Below the pieces are notes generated by a model. The model was not told where the DNA came from and made no database searches. It was given only the letters and a program-made list of their open reading frames with translations. A stretch of DNA of 64,000 nucleotides from Aegilops tauschii subsp. strangulata (taxonomy: Eukaryota; Streptophyta; Magnoliopsida; Poales; Poaceae), in contig NC_053040.3 in NCBI RefSeq assembly GCF_002575655.3, forward strand, positions 151,591,148-151,655,147. Direction: 5' to 3'. Position numbers and translations under genes: made by a program. Positions 15,176-25,380 of the stretch are shown in pieces; position 1 is the first letter of the stretch; each line of letters starts with the position of its first letter.

Positions 15176-15621
15176 CAGCGCAGGATTTGTGCATCCCTTC
15201 AACCCAAATGGTTGTTTTAGATGACCCGTGTGGAACCACGTACAAACAATTTGGTAAGATTTGTCTATCCTTGTAACACTGCGATTTGTCAAAATATGAA
15301 GCTAAAAATCACTAGCAGTATCTAATTTTTGCAACTAAAATTCAGTAATTAAGCATAGATTTCATTCATAGATTAAGCAGTCGTTCTTAATTTAAACAAG
15401 CAGTTCAACTCGACAGCTGAACCGACCAAACTTTTTCCCAATTGTTGCCAACCACGTACTGAAATAGCTAGTTCAACTATATATACTAGCTAATTTTAAG
15501 TATGTTGTACAGTTCCACCACATCTATAGTCAGATGAACTTAACAAAATAGCCCCTAAATACTACTACTACTGCGGAGGGGCTTTGTACTACTTCGGTTG
15601 CCTCTCCTCTGCCGAGCGCGC

Positions 15622-16430
15622 TCAGTAAGAGGCGGAGAAGGAGGAGCCTACCGACGAGCTGGGCAACCGCAATGCAGTGCCTGCCACTAATGCAGCTTCA
15701 GCGACGCTTGCCTCGAACGCCCTTTGCCGCTCCAGACGACCCCTTTCGAAGTGGTGGTTCTCCTTGTAGATCTCCTGATTCCTCGCCTCTGAGGCGGCGT
15801 GTGCCACTGCCACTGCGGCGGTAAGGCTCTTTGCGTGCTCGACGAGGCGCTACTCCTCCTCCCGCAGGAACTCGGTGTAGCGCACAAGGTCGCTGTCGCA
15901 CGTGCGGGCATCCACCTCCGCCTCCCGCCTTCGGGCGGCGGTGGCGGAGCGGGTGATGACCCCGGCGGTCGACGGTGGGCTGGCGGCCACGGCAGCCGAC
16001 GACGGGGTGGCGGCCACGACAAACACCTCCCGCCTTCGGGCCACGGTGGTGGCGTGGGTGATGGCCACAGTGGCCGGCAGTGGCCGGCAGTGGGGTGGCG
16101 GCCACGACGGCCATCTCCCGCCTTCAGGCCGCGACGGCGGAGCGGGCGATGGCCCTGGCTTTCGACGGTGGTGTGGCGGCAACGGCGGCCGGCAACAGCT
16201 GCCGACGGGCACCGGCGGCGGAGCGTGTGATGGGTGTTCCACGCACACCCAATAGGGACGCCACACGCACTACATTACGCCAGGGACTGCGCCGCCGCCG
16301 CGGTGTAGCCTCCCAGTTGGAGCTGTCCTCTGATGACGGCGGAGTGGCTGAGCGACGACGACAGACCGGTGCCATTGGCGAATGTGGGAGAAGCAGACGA
16401 GATAAGGTACAGGGATGGAGGGGAAAATGC
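15622..16430 (-). pseudogene. GC-rich coding-like block with internal ~100-bp repeats (unrecognised)
   Basis: The minus strand keeps open frames here (for example 15622-15813, with an Ala/Glu/Arg-rich helical stretch around EARNQEIYKENHHFERGRLE). The GC-rich upstream part is built from about three degenerate copies of a ~90-110-bp unit starting at the CTCCCGCCTTC motif near 15919, 16027 and 16115. Frames change between copies. It may be a captured gene fragment inside the CACTA element. I do not recognise the product. The solo LTR at 16435 is inserted at its right side. Confidence 0.3.
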
Positions 16431-16434
16431 GACG

Positions 16435-17913
16435 TGATACGTCCATTTTGCATCATGCTTTTATGTCAATATTTATTGCATTATGGGATGTTATTACACA
16501 TTATGTCACAATACTTATGCCTATTCTCTCTTATTTTACAAGGTTTACATAAGGAGGGAGAATGCCGGCAGCTGGAATTCTGGGCTGGAAAAGGAGCAAA
16601 TATTAGAGACCTAAAACTCCACGAAAGTTATTTTTGGAAATAATTAAAAATAATGAGCGGAAGAAATACGTCAGGGGGGCCTCCACCTGTCCACGAGGGT
16701 GGGGGCGCGCCCCCCTGCCTTGTGAGCCCCCTGTTGGCCCTCCGGTGCCCATCTTCTGCTATATGAAGTCTTTCGTCCTAAGAAAAATCATAAGCAAGCT
16801 TTCGGGACGAGACTCCACCGCCACGAGGCGGAACCTTGGCAGAACCAATCTAGGGCTCCGACAGAGCTGTTCTGTCGGGGACACTTCCCTTCGGGAGGGG
16901 GAAATCATCGCCATCGTCATCACCAACGCTCCTTTCACCGGGAGAGGGCAATCTCCATCAACATCTTCACCAGCACCATCTCCTCTCAAACCCTAGTTCA
17001 TCTCTTGTATCCAATTCTTGTCTCATAGTCTGGGATTGGTACCTGTAGGTTGCTATTAGTGTTGATTACTCCTTGTAGTTGATGCTAGTTGGTTTATTTG
17101 GTGGAAGATCATATGTTCAGATCCTATATGCATATTAATACTCCTCTGATTATGAACATGAATATGCTTTGTGAGTAGTTACGCTTGTTCCTGAGGACAT
17201 GGGAGAAGTCTTGCTATTAGTAGTCATGTGAATTTGCTATTCGTTCGATATTTTGATGAGATGTATGTTGTCTATCCTCTAGTGGTGTTATGTGAACGTC
17301 GACTACATAACACTTCACCATTATTTGGGCCTAGGGGAAGGCATTGGGAAGTAATAAGTAGATGATGGGTTGCTAGAGTGACAAAAGCTTAAACCCTAGT
17401 TTATGCGTTGCTTCGTAAGGGGCTGATTTGGATCCATATGTTTCATGCTATGGTTAGGTTTACCTTAATACTTTTGTTGTAGTTGCGGATGCTTGCAATA
17501 GAGGTTAATCATAAGTGGGATGCTTGTCCAAGTAAGGGCAGCACCCAAGCACCGGTCCACCCACATAACAAATTATCAAAGTACCGAACGCGAATCATAT
17601 GAACGTGATGAAAACTAGCTTGACGATAATTCCCATGTGTCCTCGGGAGCGCTTTTCTCTATATAAGAGTTTGTCCAGGCTTGTCCTTTGCTACAAAAAG
17701 GATTGGGCCACCTTGCTGCACTTTATTTACTTTTGTTACTTGTTGCTCGTTACAAATTATCCTATCACAAAACTATCTGTTACCTATAATTTCAGTGCTT
17801 GCAGAGAATACCTTGCTGAAAACCGCTTATCATTTCCTTCTGCTCCTCGTTGGGTTCGACACTCTTACTTATCGAAAGGACTACGATAGATCCCCTATAC
17901 TTGTGGGTCATCA
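16435..17913 (+). mobile_element. Solo LTR with 5-bp target-site duplication
   Basis: A 1479-bp segment begins TGATACGTCC and ends GGGTCATCA, so it has the TG...CA ends of an LTR. It is flanked by the identical 5-mer CGACG at 16430-16434 and 17914-17918. No internal retroelement domains or second LTR are present, so this is the product of LTR-LTR recombination. Orientation follows the TG...CA reading and the start resembles a common Triticeae LTR type. Family name not assigned. Confidence 0.85.
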
Positions 17914-18796
17914 CGACGCAGGACTCGTCGGCCGTGAGGGTTTTTATAGCAGGCCGGTAAGCATTAGGATTTTGGGGGATTTCACCGAGTCGGGCGGGAA
18001 GCTTGCGCGGGAATGGGCTCACCGATGATTCATTGGCGCCACCGTTTGGCAAAAAGAACGCCCCCGCGCGCTGCGCAAGCTTGCGCTGTAAGCCGTCTGC
18101 GGCAGCGGGGTGACAAGACGTGCGAGAGGAGGACGAAAGGCCACGTACACATACGGTTAATAAAAAAACGTTTGTGATTTAATTACCTACTATACCACCG
18201 TCCTGGTTTATACGTATGAGTTAACTAATAAAATACGAATGCATGTTGCCAAAGATTATATAGTTGGATTTGTATTTGAACATAGTTTCCAATTATATAA
18301 TTTTTAAAACATGCATTAACATTTTGTTGGTTAAATTTGAGGGCAAAGTATGGCACGGAATATAAAGGAGACTATAGACTAGACGGAGGTGGTACCACAC
18401 GACCGCTCTCTACGCAGCGACGCAACTGTCGGCCGGCTTGTAGGCGACCATTTGCTGTGTGTTCAACTGCTCCATGCATGTGGTTGCTTGCGGTTCAGGC
18501 GGCCGCGGCGCGCTCTGCTCTCGCGTCCCTCCGGGTGCTCTGCCCTTGTCCCTCCACGCGCGCTACCAGTGTTTTGGGCCGGCGCACGATCACGCACGTT
18601 CGTGTGCAAGCGGTTGCGCCAGGCGCGGCGCGACGATGCAGTTACCCGCTGCAAAAACTGCCATGTGGACGCGCCGAGAATCCACGCCGCCCGGCCCCCT
18701 TTTATTCCTACGGCCATTTACCTTCATATCTCGTCTCACACGTCACAATAAGCACACCCACGAGGACACATACAGAGAGGACATCCAGCGGTTCCA
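17914..18796. other. CACTA internal sequence upstream of the exonuclease ORF
   Basis: After the LTR target site the interrupted sequence resumes. It becomes AT-rich (about 18160-18360) and then GC-rich before the exonuclease ORF. A TATAAAG string lies at about 18361 and could serve as a promoter TATA box, but nothing confirms transcription. No other gene is seen. Confidence 0.35.
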
Positions 18797-19540
18797 TTGG
18801 CGCTCCCCGTGGCTCCAATAGCGCTCCCAGCGACCGACGACGACAACGGCGGGCAGTTCACCACGCATCACGTAGTGGACACCCACGTGAGGGGGAAGGC
18901 CCTCTTGGTGGTGTACACGAACGATCCGGTCTCGGTGGAGAGCTCCATCCAAACTATGGAGCAGTTCCTTGCCGAGGACAAGTACCGAGTGGTCGGCTTC
19001 GACCTCGAGTACACCATCGGTCGTGCCGGGCACGATCAGAAGGTTGTCGTCGCCCAGTTGTGCGTGCGACATGACGTCCTCGTTTACCACTTCCACCTTG
19101 CCACAAGGCCTTGCGAGCGTTTCTCCAGGTTTATCAAGAGCTCCGACTACAGTTTCGCTACGGTGGACACCACCAACGATCTAAAAGCGCTCAAGGTTTC
19201 GGACTTGAAATGTCCGAATCTTGTCAACATCCAGCACCAATACAAGGTCTGGGGCACCGACAAAAGCAAACTGAACTCCCTGGTTGACCTCGCCTCGGCC
19301 ATCATCGACCCCTACTACGCGAAGATGAAGCAAGAGAGCAATAAGGACAAGAACGCCTGGCACAGTGTGTGGCATAAGAGATTGGATGAACAACATGTCA
19401 AGTACACGGCCATGGACGCGTACACAAGCTACGAGATGTACAAGCGGATCGTTGACATGAGGAACTGTCTTCTTCCTGACCCAGACGAGGGATCGAGCCA
19501 CATAGCAGTGGCGGGAGCGTCACAAGAAGTAGATGACTAG
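18797..19540 (+). CDS. DEDDy 3'-5' exonuclease-like protein carried by CACTA element (start codon damaged)
   Basis: A 247-codon frame encodes a WRN/RNase D-type exonuclease domain. The acidic metal-binding residues are visible: exo I VVGFDLEYT (D69, E71), exo II TTNDLKAL (D128) and exo III KYTAMDAY (Y203 with D207). So the DEDDy set is complete, and such enzymes remove nucleotides from 3' ends of DNA or RNA. The length fits the short plant WRN-exonuclease-like proteins. The frame opens at TTG in the context CCATTGGCG, not at ATG; an in-frame TAA lies upstream at 18749 with no ATG between. CCATTGGCG looks like CCATGGCG with one extra T. The first in-frame ATG is codon 54 (18956), which would still keep all catalytic residues. 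It lies inside the CACTA element, so it is probably a captured host gene. Residue numbers count the TTG as 1. Confidence 0.7.
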   Translation: MALPVAPIALPATDDDNGGQFTTHHVVDTHVRGKALLVVYTNDPVSVESSIQTMEQFLAEDKYRVVGFDLEYTIGRAGHDQKVVVAQLCVRHDVLVYHFHLATRPCERFSRFIKSSDYSFATVDTTNDLKALKVSDLKCPNLVNIQHQYKVWGTDKSKLNSLVDLASAIIDPYYAKMKQESNKDKNAWHSVWHKRLDEQHVKYTAMDAYTSYEMYKRIVDMRNCLLPDPDEGSSHIAVAGASQEVDD

Positions 19541-20077
19541 ACGATCGTTTCTCCTACTTTAGAATGCATGCGATTGTTTATTGAGGTGTGTGCGAATGAT
19601 CTGTATAGTCACTTATGTAATTGGATGTTTATTTCAGTTATATATATACATGTTATTCTACTGTAGACAGAGCAATTCACACGGCTTATTAGCAGCAATC
19701 GTCTGTGTTATTACTAGTCTTCGCACACATTTCAGATTACGGACCTGTTTGCCGCGTATCACACCCATCTTGTTCAGTTGAACCGTTTCCATTGTGTTGC
19801 CTAATCACACACAGTTCATCCCAGTGAACCGTATGCTGTATATCGCACACGCCTTCATCTGGCTGCCCGTTTCTTTTGTGCCTCCTCATCACAAATAGTT
19901 CATTGAGCTGAACCGTATGCCCTGCATCGCACATGCAACTAAATTCTGAACCGTGTTTGATGCATCTGTCATCGCAAACGTTTTGCACCTTTTTTGACAG
20001 TTTTTTTACACCATCGTTTGCGATTATGGCATCGCACACAGTTTCGTCGAAGGCTCTCTGATCGTAGTGTCGCATTT
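19541..20077. repeat. CACTA right subterminal region
   Basis: From about 19745 to the terminus, short motifs such as GAACCGT, ATCGCACAC and GTTTGCGAT recur in both orientations. This is the usual subterminal repeat pattern to which CACTA transposase binds. 19541-19744 is 3' flank of the exonuclease ORF with no recognisable signal. Confidence 0.55.
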
Positions 20078-20096
20078 GGACCATCCTGCAGTAGTG
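20078..20096 (-). repeat. CACTA terminal inverted repeat (right end)
   Basis: GGACCATCCTGCAGTAGTG, the reverse complement of a CACTA terminus. The following bases (ATC) would be the right target-site copy; the left partner is not in the expected place. Confidence 0.75.
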
Positions 20097-21116
20097 ATCC
20101 ATCATGCATCTAGAGTATTAAGTTCATAAGAACGGAGTAACGCATTAAGCAAGATGACATGATGTAGAGGGATAAACTCAAGCAATATGATATAAACCCC
20201 ATCTTTTTATCCTCGATGGCAACAATACAATACGTGCCTTGCTGCCCCTGTTGTCACTCGGAAAGGACACCACAAGATTGAACCCAAAACTAAGCACTTC
20301 TCCCATTGCAAGAAAGATCAATCTAGTAGGCCAAACTAAACTGATGATTCGAAGAGACTTGCAAAGATATCAAATCATGCATATAAGAATTTAGAGAAGA
20401 ATCAAATATTGTTCATAGATAATCTTGATCATAAACCCACAATTCATCGAATCTCGGCAAACACACTGCAAAAAGTATTACATCGAATAGATCTCCAAGA
20501 ACATCGAGGAGAACTTTGTATTGAGAACCAAAGAGAGAGAAGAAGCCATCTAGCTAATAACTATGGACCCGAAGGTCTGTGGTAAACTACTCACACATCA
20601 TTGGAGAGGCTATGGTGTTGATGTAGAAGCCCTCCGTGATCGAATCCCCCTCCGGCAGATCGCCGGAAAAGGCCCCAAGATGGGATTTCACGGGTACAGA
20701 AGGTTGTCGTGGTGGAAAAGTGGTTTCGTGGCTCTCCTGGATGTTTTCAGGGTATAAGAGTATATATAGGTGAAAGAAATAGGTCAGTGGAGCTACGAGG
20801 GGCCCACGAGGGTGGGGGGCGCGCCCTCCTGCCTCGTGGCCTCCTCGTTGCGTCTCTGATTTCCACTCCAAGTCTCCTGGATTGCGTTTGTTCCAGGAAA
20901 GATCCTCGCGAATGTTTCATTCCGTTTGGATTCCGTTTGATATTCCTTTTCTGCGACACTGAAATAGGCAAAAAATAGCAACTGTCACTGGGCCTCCGGT
21001 TAATAGGTTAGTCCTAAAAATAATATAAAAGAGCATATTAAAGCCCATTAAACATCCAAAACGGATAATATAATAGCATGGAACACAAAAATTATAGATA
21101 CGTTGGAGACGTATCA
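20097..21116 (-). mobile_element. Truncated gypsy-type LTR (antisense)
   Basis: On the minus strand the segment starts TGATACGTCTCCAACGTATC at 21116, a very common Triticeae LTR start. It continues through an LTR-like promoter zone (TATATATA-type string near 20760) and is cut off at 20096 by the CACTA terminus. The rest of the LTR and all internal domains are missing. At its other edge it interrupts a BARE1-type element, which shows the nesting order. Family not named. Confidence 0.65.
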
Positions 21117-22846
21117 GATCACACCTTAGTGCTCTTTGGGTGTTAATAAAATGGCGATGTGAACTAGAATTTTGACTCTAGTAAACCCTTTGGGTGTTGG
21201 CCACATGGCGATGTGAACTATGGGTGTTAATCACATGGTGATGTGAACTATTGGTGTTAAATCACATGGCGATGTGAACTAGATTATTGACTCTAGTGCA
21301 AGTGGGAGACTGAAGTAAATATGCCCTAGAGGCAATAATAGAGTTGTTATTTATATTTCCTTATATCATGATAAATGTTTTTTATTCATGCTAGAATTGT
21401 ATTAACCGGAAACTTGATACATGTGTGCAATACATAGACAAAACAAAGTGTCCCTAGTATGCCTCTACTTGACTAGCTCGTTAATAAAAGATGGTTAAGT
21501 TTCCTGACCATAGACATATGTTGTCATTTGATGAATGGGATTACATCATTAGGAGAATGATGTGATGGACAAGACCCACCCGTTAGCTTAGCATAATGAT
21601 CGTTAAGTTTTATTGCTATTGCTTTCCCCGATAATGCACGTCATAATAAGCCTTGCAAGCAATGTGACTAATGAGTTAGTTGCGGGATGATGCATTACGG
21701 AACGAATAAAGATACTTGCCGGTAATGAGATTGAACTAGGTATGAAGATACCGACGATTGAATCTTGGGCAAGTAACATACCGATGACAAAGGGAATGAC
21801 GTATGTTGTCATTACGGTTTGACCGATAAAGATCTTCGTAGAATATGTAGGAACCAATATGAGTATCCAGGTTCCGTTGTTGGTTATTGACCGGAGATGT
21901 GTCTCGATCATGTCTACATAGTTCTCGAACCCGTAGGGTCCGCACGCTTAACGTTTGATGACGATTTGTATTATGAGTTATGTGTTTTGGTGACCGAAGA
22001 TTGTTCAGAGTCCCCGATGAGATCACGGACATGACGAGGAGTCTCGAAATGGTCGAGAGGTAAAGATTGATATATTGGACGATAGTGTTCGAACACTGGA
22101 ATGGTTTCAGAGTGTTTCAGATATTTATCGGAGTACCGAGGGGTTACCGGAACCCCCCGGGAAAAGTAATGGGCCACAATGGGCCATAGGGGAGAGAGAG
22201 GGCAGCCCACAAGGGGTGGCGCGTGCCCCCCATGGGGAGTCCGAATTGGACAAGGGGAGGGGGCACAACCCCCCTTTCCTTCTCTCTCTCCCTCTCCTTC
22301 CCCCTTTCCCCCTCTGAAAGAAGGAAGGGGGAGGCCGAACAGGACTTGGAGTCCTAGTAGGACTCCCCCCTTGGGGGCGCGCCTAGGCCGGCCCTCTCCC
22401 TCTCCCTCCTTTATATACGGGGGCAGGGGGGCACCCCAAAGCATATCAATTGTTTCTTAGCCATGTGCGGTGCCCCCCTCCGCCGTTTACTCCTCTGATC
22501 ATATTGTCGTAGTGCTTAGGCGAAGCCTTGCGCGGATCACATCACCATCACCGTCACCATGCCGCCGTGTTGACGAAACTCTCCCTCGACACTTTGCTGG
22601 ATCAAAAGTTCGAGGGACGTCATCGAGCTGAACGTGTGCTGAACTCGGAGGTGTTGTACGTTCGGTACTTGATCGGTTGGATCACGAAGACGTTCGACTA
22701 CATCAACCGCGTTAAACTAACGCTTCCGCTTTCGGTCTACGAGGGTACGTGGACACACTCTCCCCCTCTCGTTGCTATGCATCTCCTAGATAGATCTTGC
22801 GTGATCGTAGGAATTTTTTTGAAATTGCATGCTACGTTCCCCAACA
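21117..22846 (+). mobile_element. BARE1/Angela-type copia, 3' end only (pre-PPT region plus LTR)
   Basis: 21117-21310 holds the repeated GGCGATGTGAACTA motif and the polypurine tract GCAAGTGGGAGAC that precede the 3' LTR in BARE1/Angela elements. The LTR follows at 21311-22846, beginning TGAAGTAAATATGCCCTAG (the canonical TGTTGG start has changed) and ending CGTTCCCCAACA. The pol genes and 5' LTR are absent. The left edge is the junction with the antisense gypsy LTR. Assignment rests on recognition of the LTR start and end, not on a database match. Confidence 0.8.
22409..22418 (+). promoter_or_regulatory. TATA box of the BARE1-type LTR promoter
   Basis: CTTTATATACG sits in the LTR after a pyrimidine-rich stretch, where BARE1-type LTRs carry their U3 promoter. 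Whether it is active here is unknown. Confidence 0.4.
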
Positions 22847-24035
22847 GAGTGACGGCAGGCGGCGAGGTAGTGTCTGACATCTCATCGAGTCTTCCTCCAC
22901 GTCGGTTGCCTCCTTGGAGGCGTATGCTAGGACGTCGGTTAAATCTTCGACGGTAGCGACTAGGTGGGTTTAAAATTCCAACCTCTCTATATTTCCCCCA
23001 GATTCGATCGTAAACCGATGTTTGATTGTTTGAGATTGTGAGGCCCTGAATCTGGTCTAACATCTTGTTCAGAAGTGCCTTGTTGGCCTTGCCCATATCT
23101 TGATTGAAAGTTGGGCTTAGCTGCAGTCTGCTCGAGATCCCATCTAGTGTGGCCTCAGGATTTTCGCCGGCCAAACTTGACGTCTGAACCACTGGGGTAA
23201 TTCTCGGCTCTATGCTTGAAGCTAGATCCAAGGTGTGGTCCGTGCCATGGTCCTGGTCCAAGATTGAATCTGAGATCATATAAAGGCATTAGAGGAGTCA
23301 TCGGATTGGTCTGACACCCAGTCCAAAAATGCAAGCTCGTCACGGGCACCCGCAGCGTATTCCAGATTTCCAAACTTGATGGTCTGGCCAGGAGCGAACT
23401 TTTCTATCTAGCCGAGGTGGCCAGTCGAATTGGCGTTGAGTGTGACGCTGCCGAAGACAAAAAGCTGACCGGGGAAGAAGGTCTTCCCATAGCCAATGTT
23501 GTCATCGCTCCGAAGATGAGCCATCAAGCTGCTTTGGCCACACAACGGGAACTGCATGGGCCACCAATATCGGGGTTGAATCCGGCGGATCTCGGGTAGG
23601 GGGTTCCGAGCTGTCGATCTTAGCTTGATGGTAACAAGACAGAAGAGGGACATGGTGTTTACCCAGATTCGGGCCCTCTCGAAGAGGTAAAACCCCATGT
23701 CATGCTTTGATTGTATTAATGTGATGGGGTACAAAGTACATGATGATCCACCTCGAGATCGTACGTGTAGGTCTCTAACTCTACCCTACGGACTAAACCT
23801 CTTGGCTTATATAGGCACCGGGGATGCTTAGGGTTACATGTAGGTCGGTTACATCTAGGGATAAACATGCCGATGAAACACATGCATTGAAGTATGCACC
23901 AAGTATTCGGAGAATTCCATCTTAAGTACACAAATGGGTCATGGCAAACATGACCCATTCTTCGGTTGCCTATGGGTCCTCGGGCGGGCCCATTGACTGG
24001 CAGGCCGACGTGGTTAGCACCCCTAGTCCAGGACA
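22847..24035. mobile_element. Degenerate LTR-retrotransposon remnant
   Basis: The sequence carries phrases common in Triticeae retrotransposon LTR regions: CCGGCGGATCTCGGGTAGGG near 23582, CCAGATTCGGGCCCTCTCGA near 23664, and CCCCTAGTCCAGGACACC near 24021. These suggest an LTR from about 23566 to 24035, preceded by internal sequence. No intact ORF or clear TG...CA ends with target duplication could be found. Family not assigned. Confidence 0.4.
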
Positions 24036-24745
24036 CCGCCACGCCCCCCGTTGTGGCCGCTGTTGCTCCGCTGCTAATGGGCTGTCGCTGTGCGAGATAG
24101 CAAGCTCGCGGCCGTCTAGGTCACGGCCGAGGCGACCGGGCGCCGACGAAGGTGGCCCGTGGTGGTCGGCAAATGTGGCAGGGAGGTTAGGACGCATCGT
24201 TCCGCCGTTCTCGCGTGTGCACCACCTTTGCTTCATGGAGAGGAGATAGGGGGCTGGCGCCAGGAAGGGATATGAAGACCGGCGTTGGGGTCTTCGACGA
24301 GACGGTCACCAGCAGAAAGATCAGTGAGGATGGGTGTGGGCGTCGATGGTATTCAGTGGCCGCACGCGGGATGCAGGGGCGAGGCGGGAGCCCTTTTATA
24401 GGTCTATCCGACGATGAAACGGTGGTTGCAGTGGGTGACTCGTGCAAGGGATTGGAGAAAGTTTTCTAGAAAAAGGGGAGAAAGACGAAGCCATGAGGGG
24501 TTATCCCTTTTGTCATTGGCAAGATGCACACAGATCCGTACCACGCCATATCCTAAATAAATACAGTGTTCTCTTCTGATTGATCGATTTACGCTGCAAA
24601 ACAAAACTCAAATAAAAACCTCAAACAAGAAACTTAGTGGGAAATAGGGTTTGGGGGATAGATTGATTTTTGTTCGAAAAAGTTGTTTTGACATCCAAAT
24701 CATTCGGGTAGTGCCAACCCCCGTATAGAACCCAAGCCAGCAGCC
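24036..24745 (+). promoter_or_regulatory. Upstream region of the biotin gene
   Basis: About 700 bp between the last transposon remnant and the ATG at 24746. The first part is GC-rich, the last 200 bp AT-rich. No convincing TATA box, no tRNA or other gene. A small minus-strand open frame (24187-24447) has no recognisable feature. The core promoter and 5' UTR of the gene most likely lie here. Confidence 0.4.
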
Positions 24746-25380
24746 ATGCTCCGTCGCCTCCTACTCCGCCAAGCTCGTCGGCGCCATTGCTCCTCCTCAT
24801 TCTCCTCCGCCTTGCCCCTCTCTTCGCCGACCTTTGCCGTCTTCGGCGCCAACACCGGCGTCGGCAAGACCCTCGTCTCCGCGGGCCTCGCTGCCTCCCT
24901 CCTCCGTTCCCACGCCGCCTCCCCCTCCGCCGTCCTCTACCTCAAACCGCTCCAGACCGGCTTCCCCGCCGATTCCGACGCGGGGTTCCTCTACCGCAGG
25001 GTCCCCGCGCTTGTCCGCCCCTCCCACGCCGCGCACCTCGTCGCCTCCATCGACACCCTCTCCCCTGCCCCGTCAGTGGAAACCCCATCCTCTTCCCGCG
25101 AGGAGGCGGCCTTCTCCTACGATGGGGAGGGTAAGGCGGTGAGGAAGCTTCTGGCTTGCAGGACGCTGTACGCATGGCGGGAGGCGGTGTCGCCGCACCT
25201 TGCGGCGGAGAGGGAGGGGATGACGGTAGAAGACGCGCATGTGAGGTCGCTCCTGGCGGCGTGCCTCTCCGAGGGGGAAAATTTGGGGAAGGGGGAGGGG
25301 GATGTGTGGAAGCTGGTCGAGACCGCCGGCGGCGTGGCCAGCCCGGGCCCGTCTGGCACGCTGCAGTGCGATCTCTACCG
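24746..25380 (+). CDS. BIO3-BIO1: Biotin gene exon 1: transit peptide and dethiobiotin synthetase domain
   Basis: The ATG lies in AGCAGCCATGC and opens a frame with five Arg in the first 13 residues, typical of a mitochondrial presequence. The P-loop GANTGVGKT and the [13 protein letters not shown] motif are both in this exon. The exon ends at TACCG before the donor GTGCGT, two bases into an Arg codon. Confidence 0.93.

Larger units (their letters stand above)
14733..20096. mobile_element. CACTA-type DNA transposon, left end missing
   Basis: The right terminus reads, in reverse complement, CACTACTGCAGGATGGTCC (20078-20096), a typical Triticeae CACTA terminal repeat. It is preceded by subterminal repeats built on ATCGCAAACG and ATCGCACAC. 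Matching subterminal-type repeats (GCAAACGTTTTAG with GAACA) occur near 15037 and 15133 at the left. The left side joins satellite DNA abruptly at about 14733 with no CACTA terminus, so the end was deleted or the true boundary lies elsewhere. It holds an exonuclease ORF (18797-19540), a GC-rich coding-like block (15622-16430) and a nested solo LTR (16435-17913). I see no transposase, so the element would be non-autonomous. Right-hand boundary firm, left-hand boundary inferred. Confidence 0.7.

Noticed and set aside
15531..15600. ACTACTACTACTGC near 15560 as the missing left CACTA terminus
   Set aside because: It lacks the GGATGGTCC continuation seen at the right end and lies inside, not outside, the subterminal repeats at 15036.
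18337..19074. A 245-codon frame overlapping the exonuclease
   Set aside because: Different frame with Arg/Pro/Ser-rich composition from GC bias; the exonuclease frame has the catalytic motifs.
24187..24447. Minus-strand ORF upstream of the biotin gene
   Set aside because: Only 86 codons, no recognisable feature, low-complexity composition.
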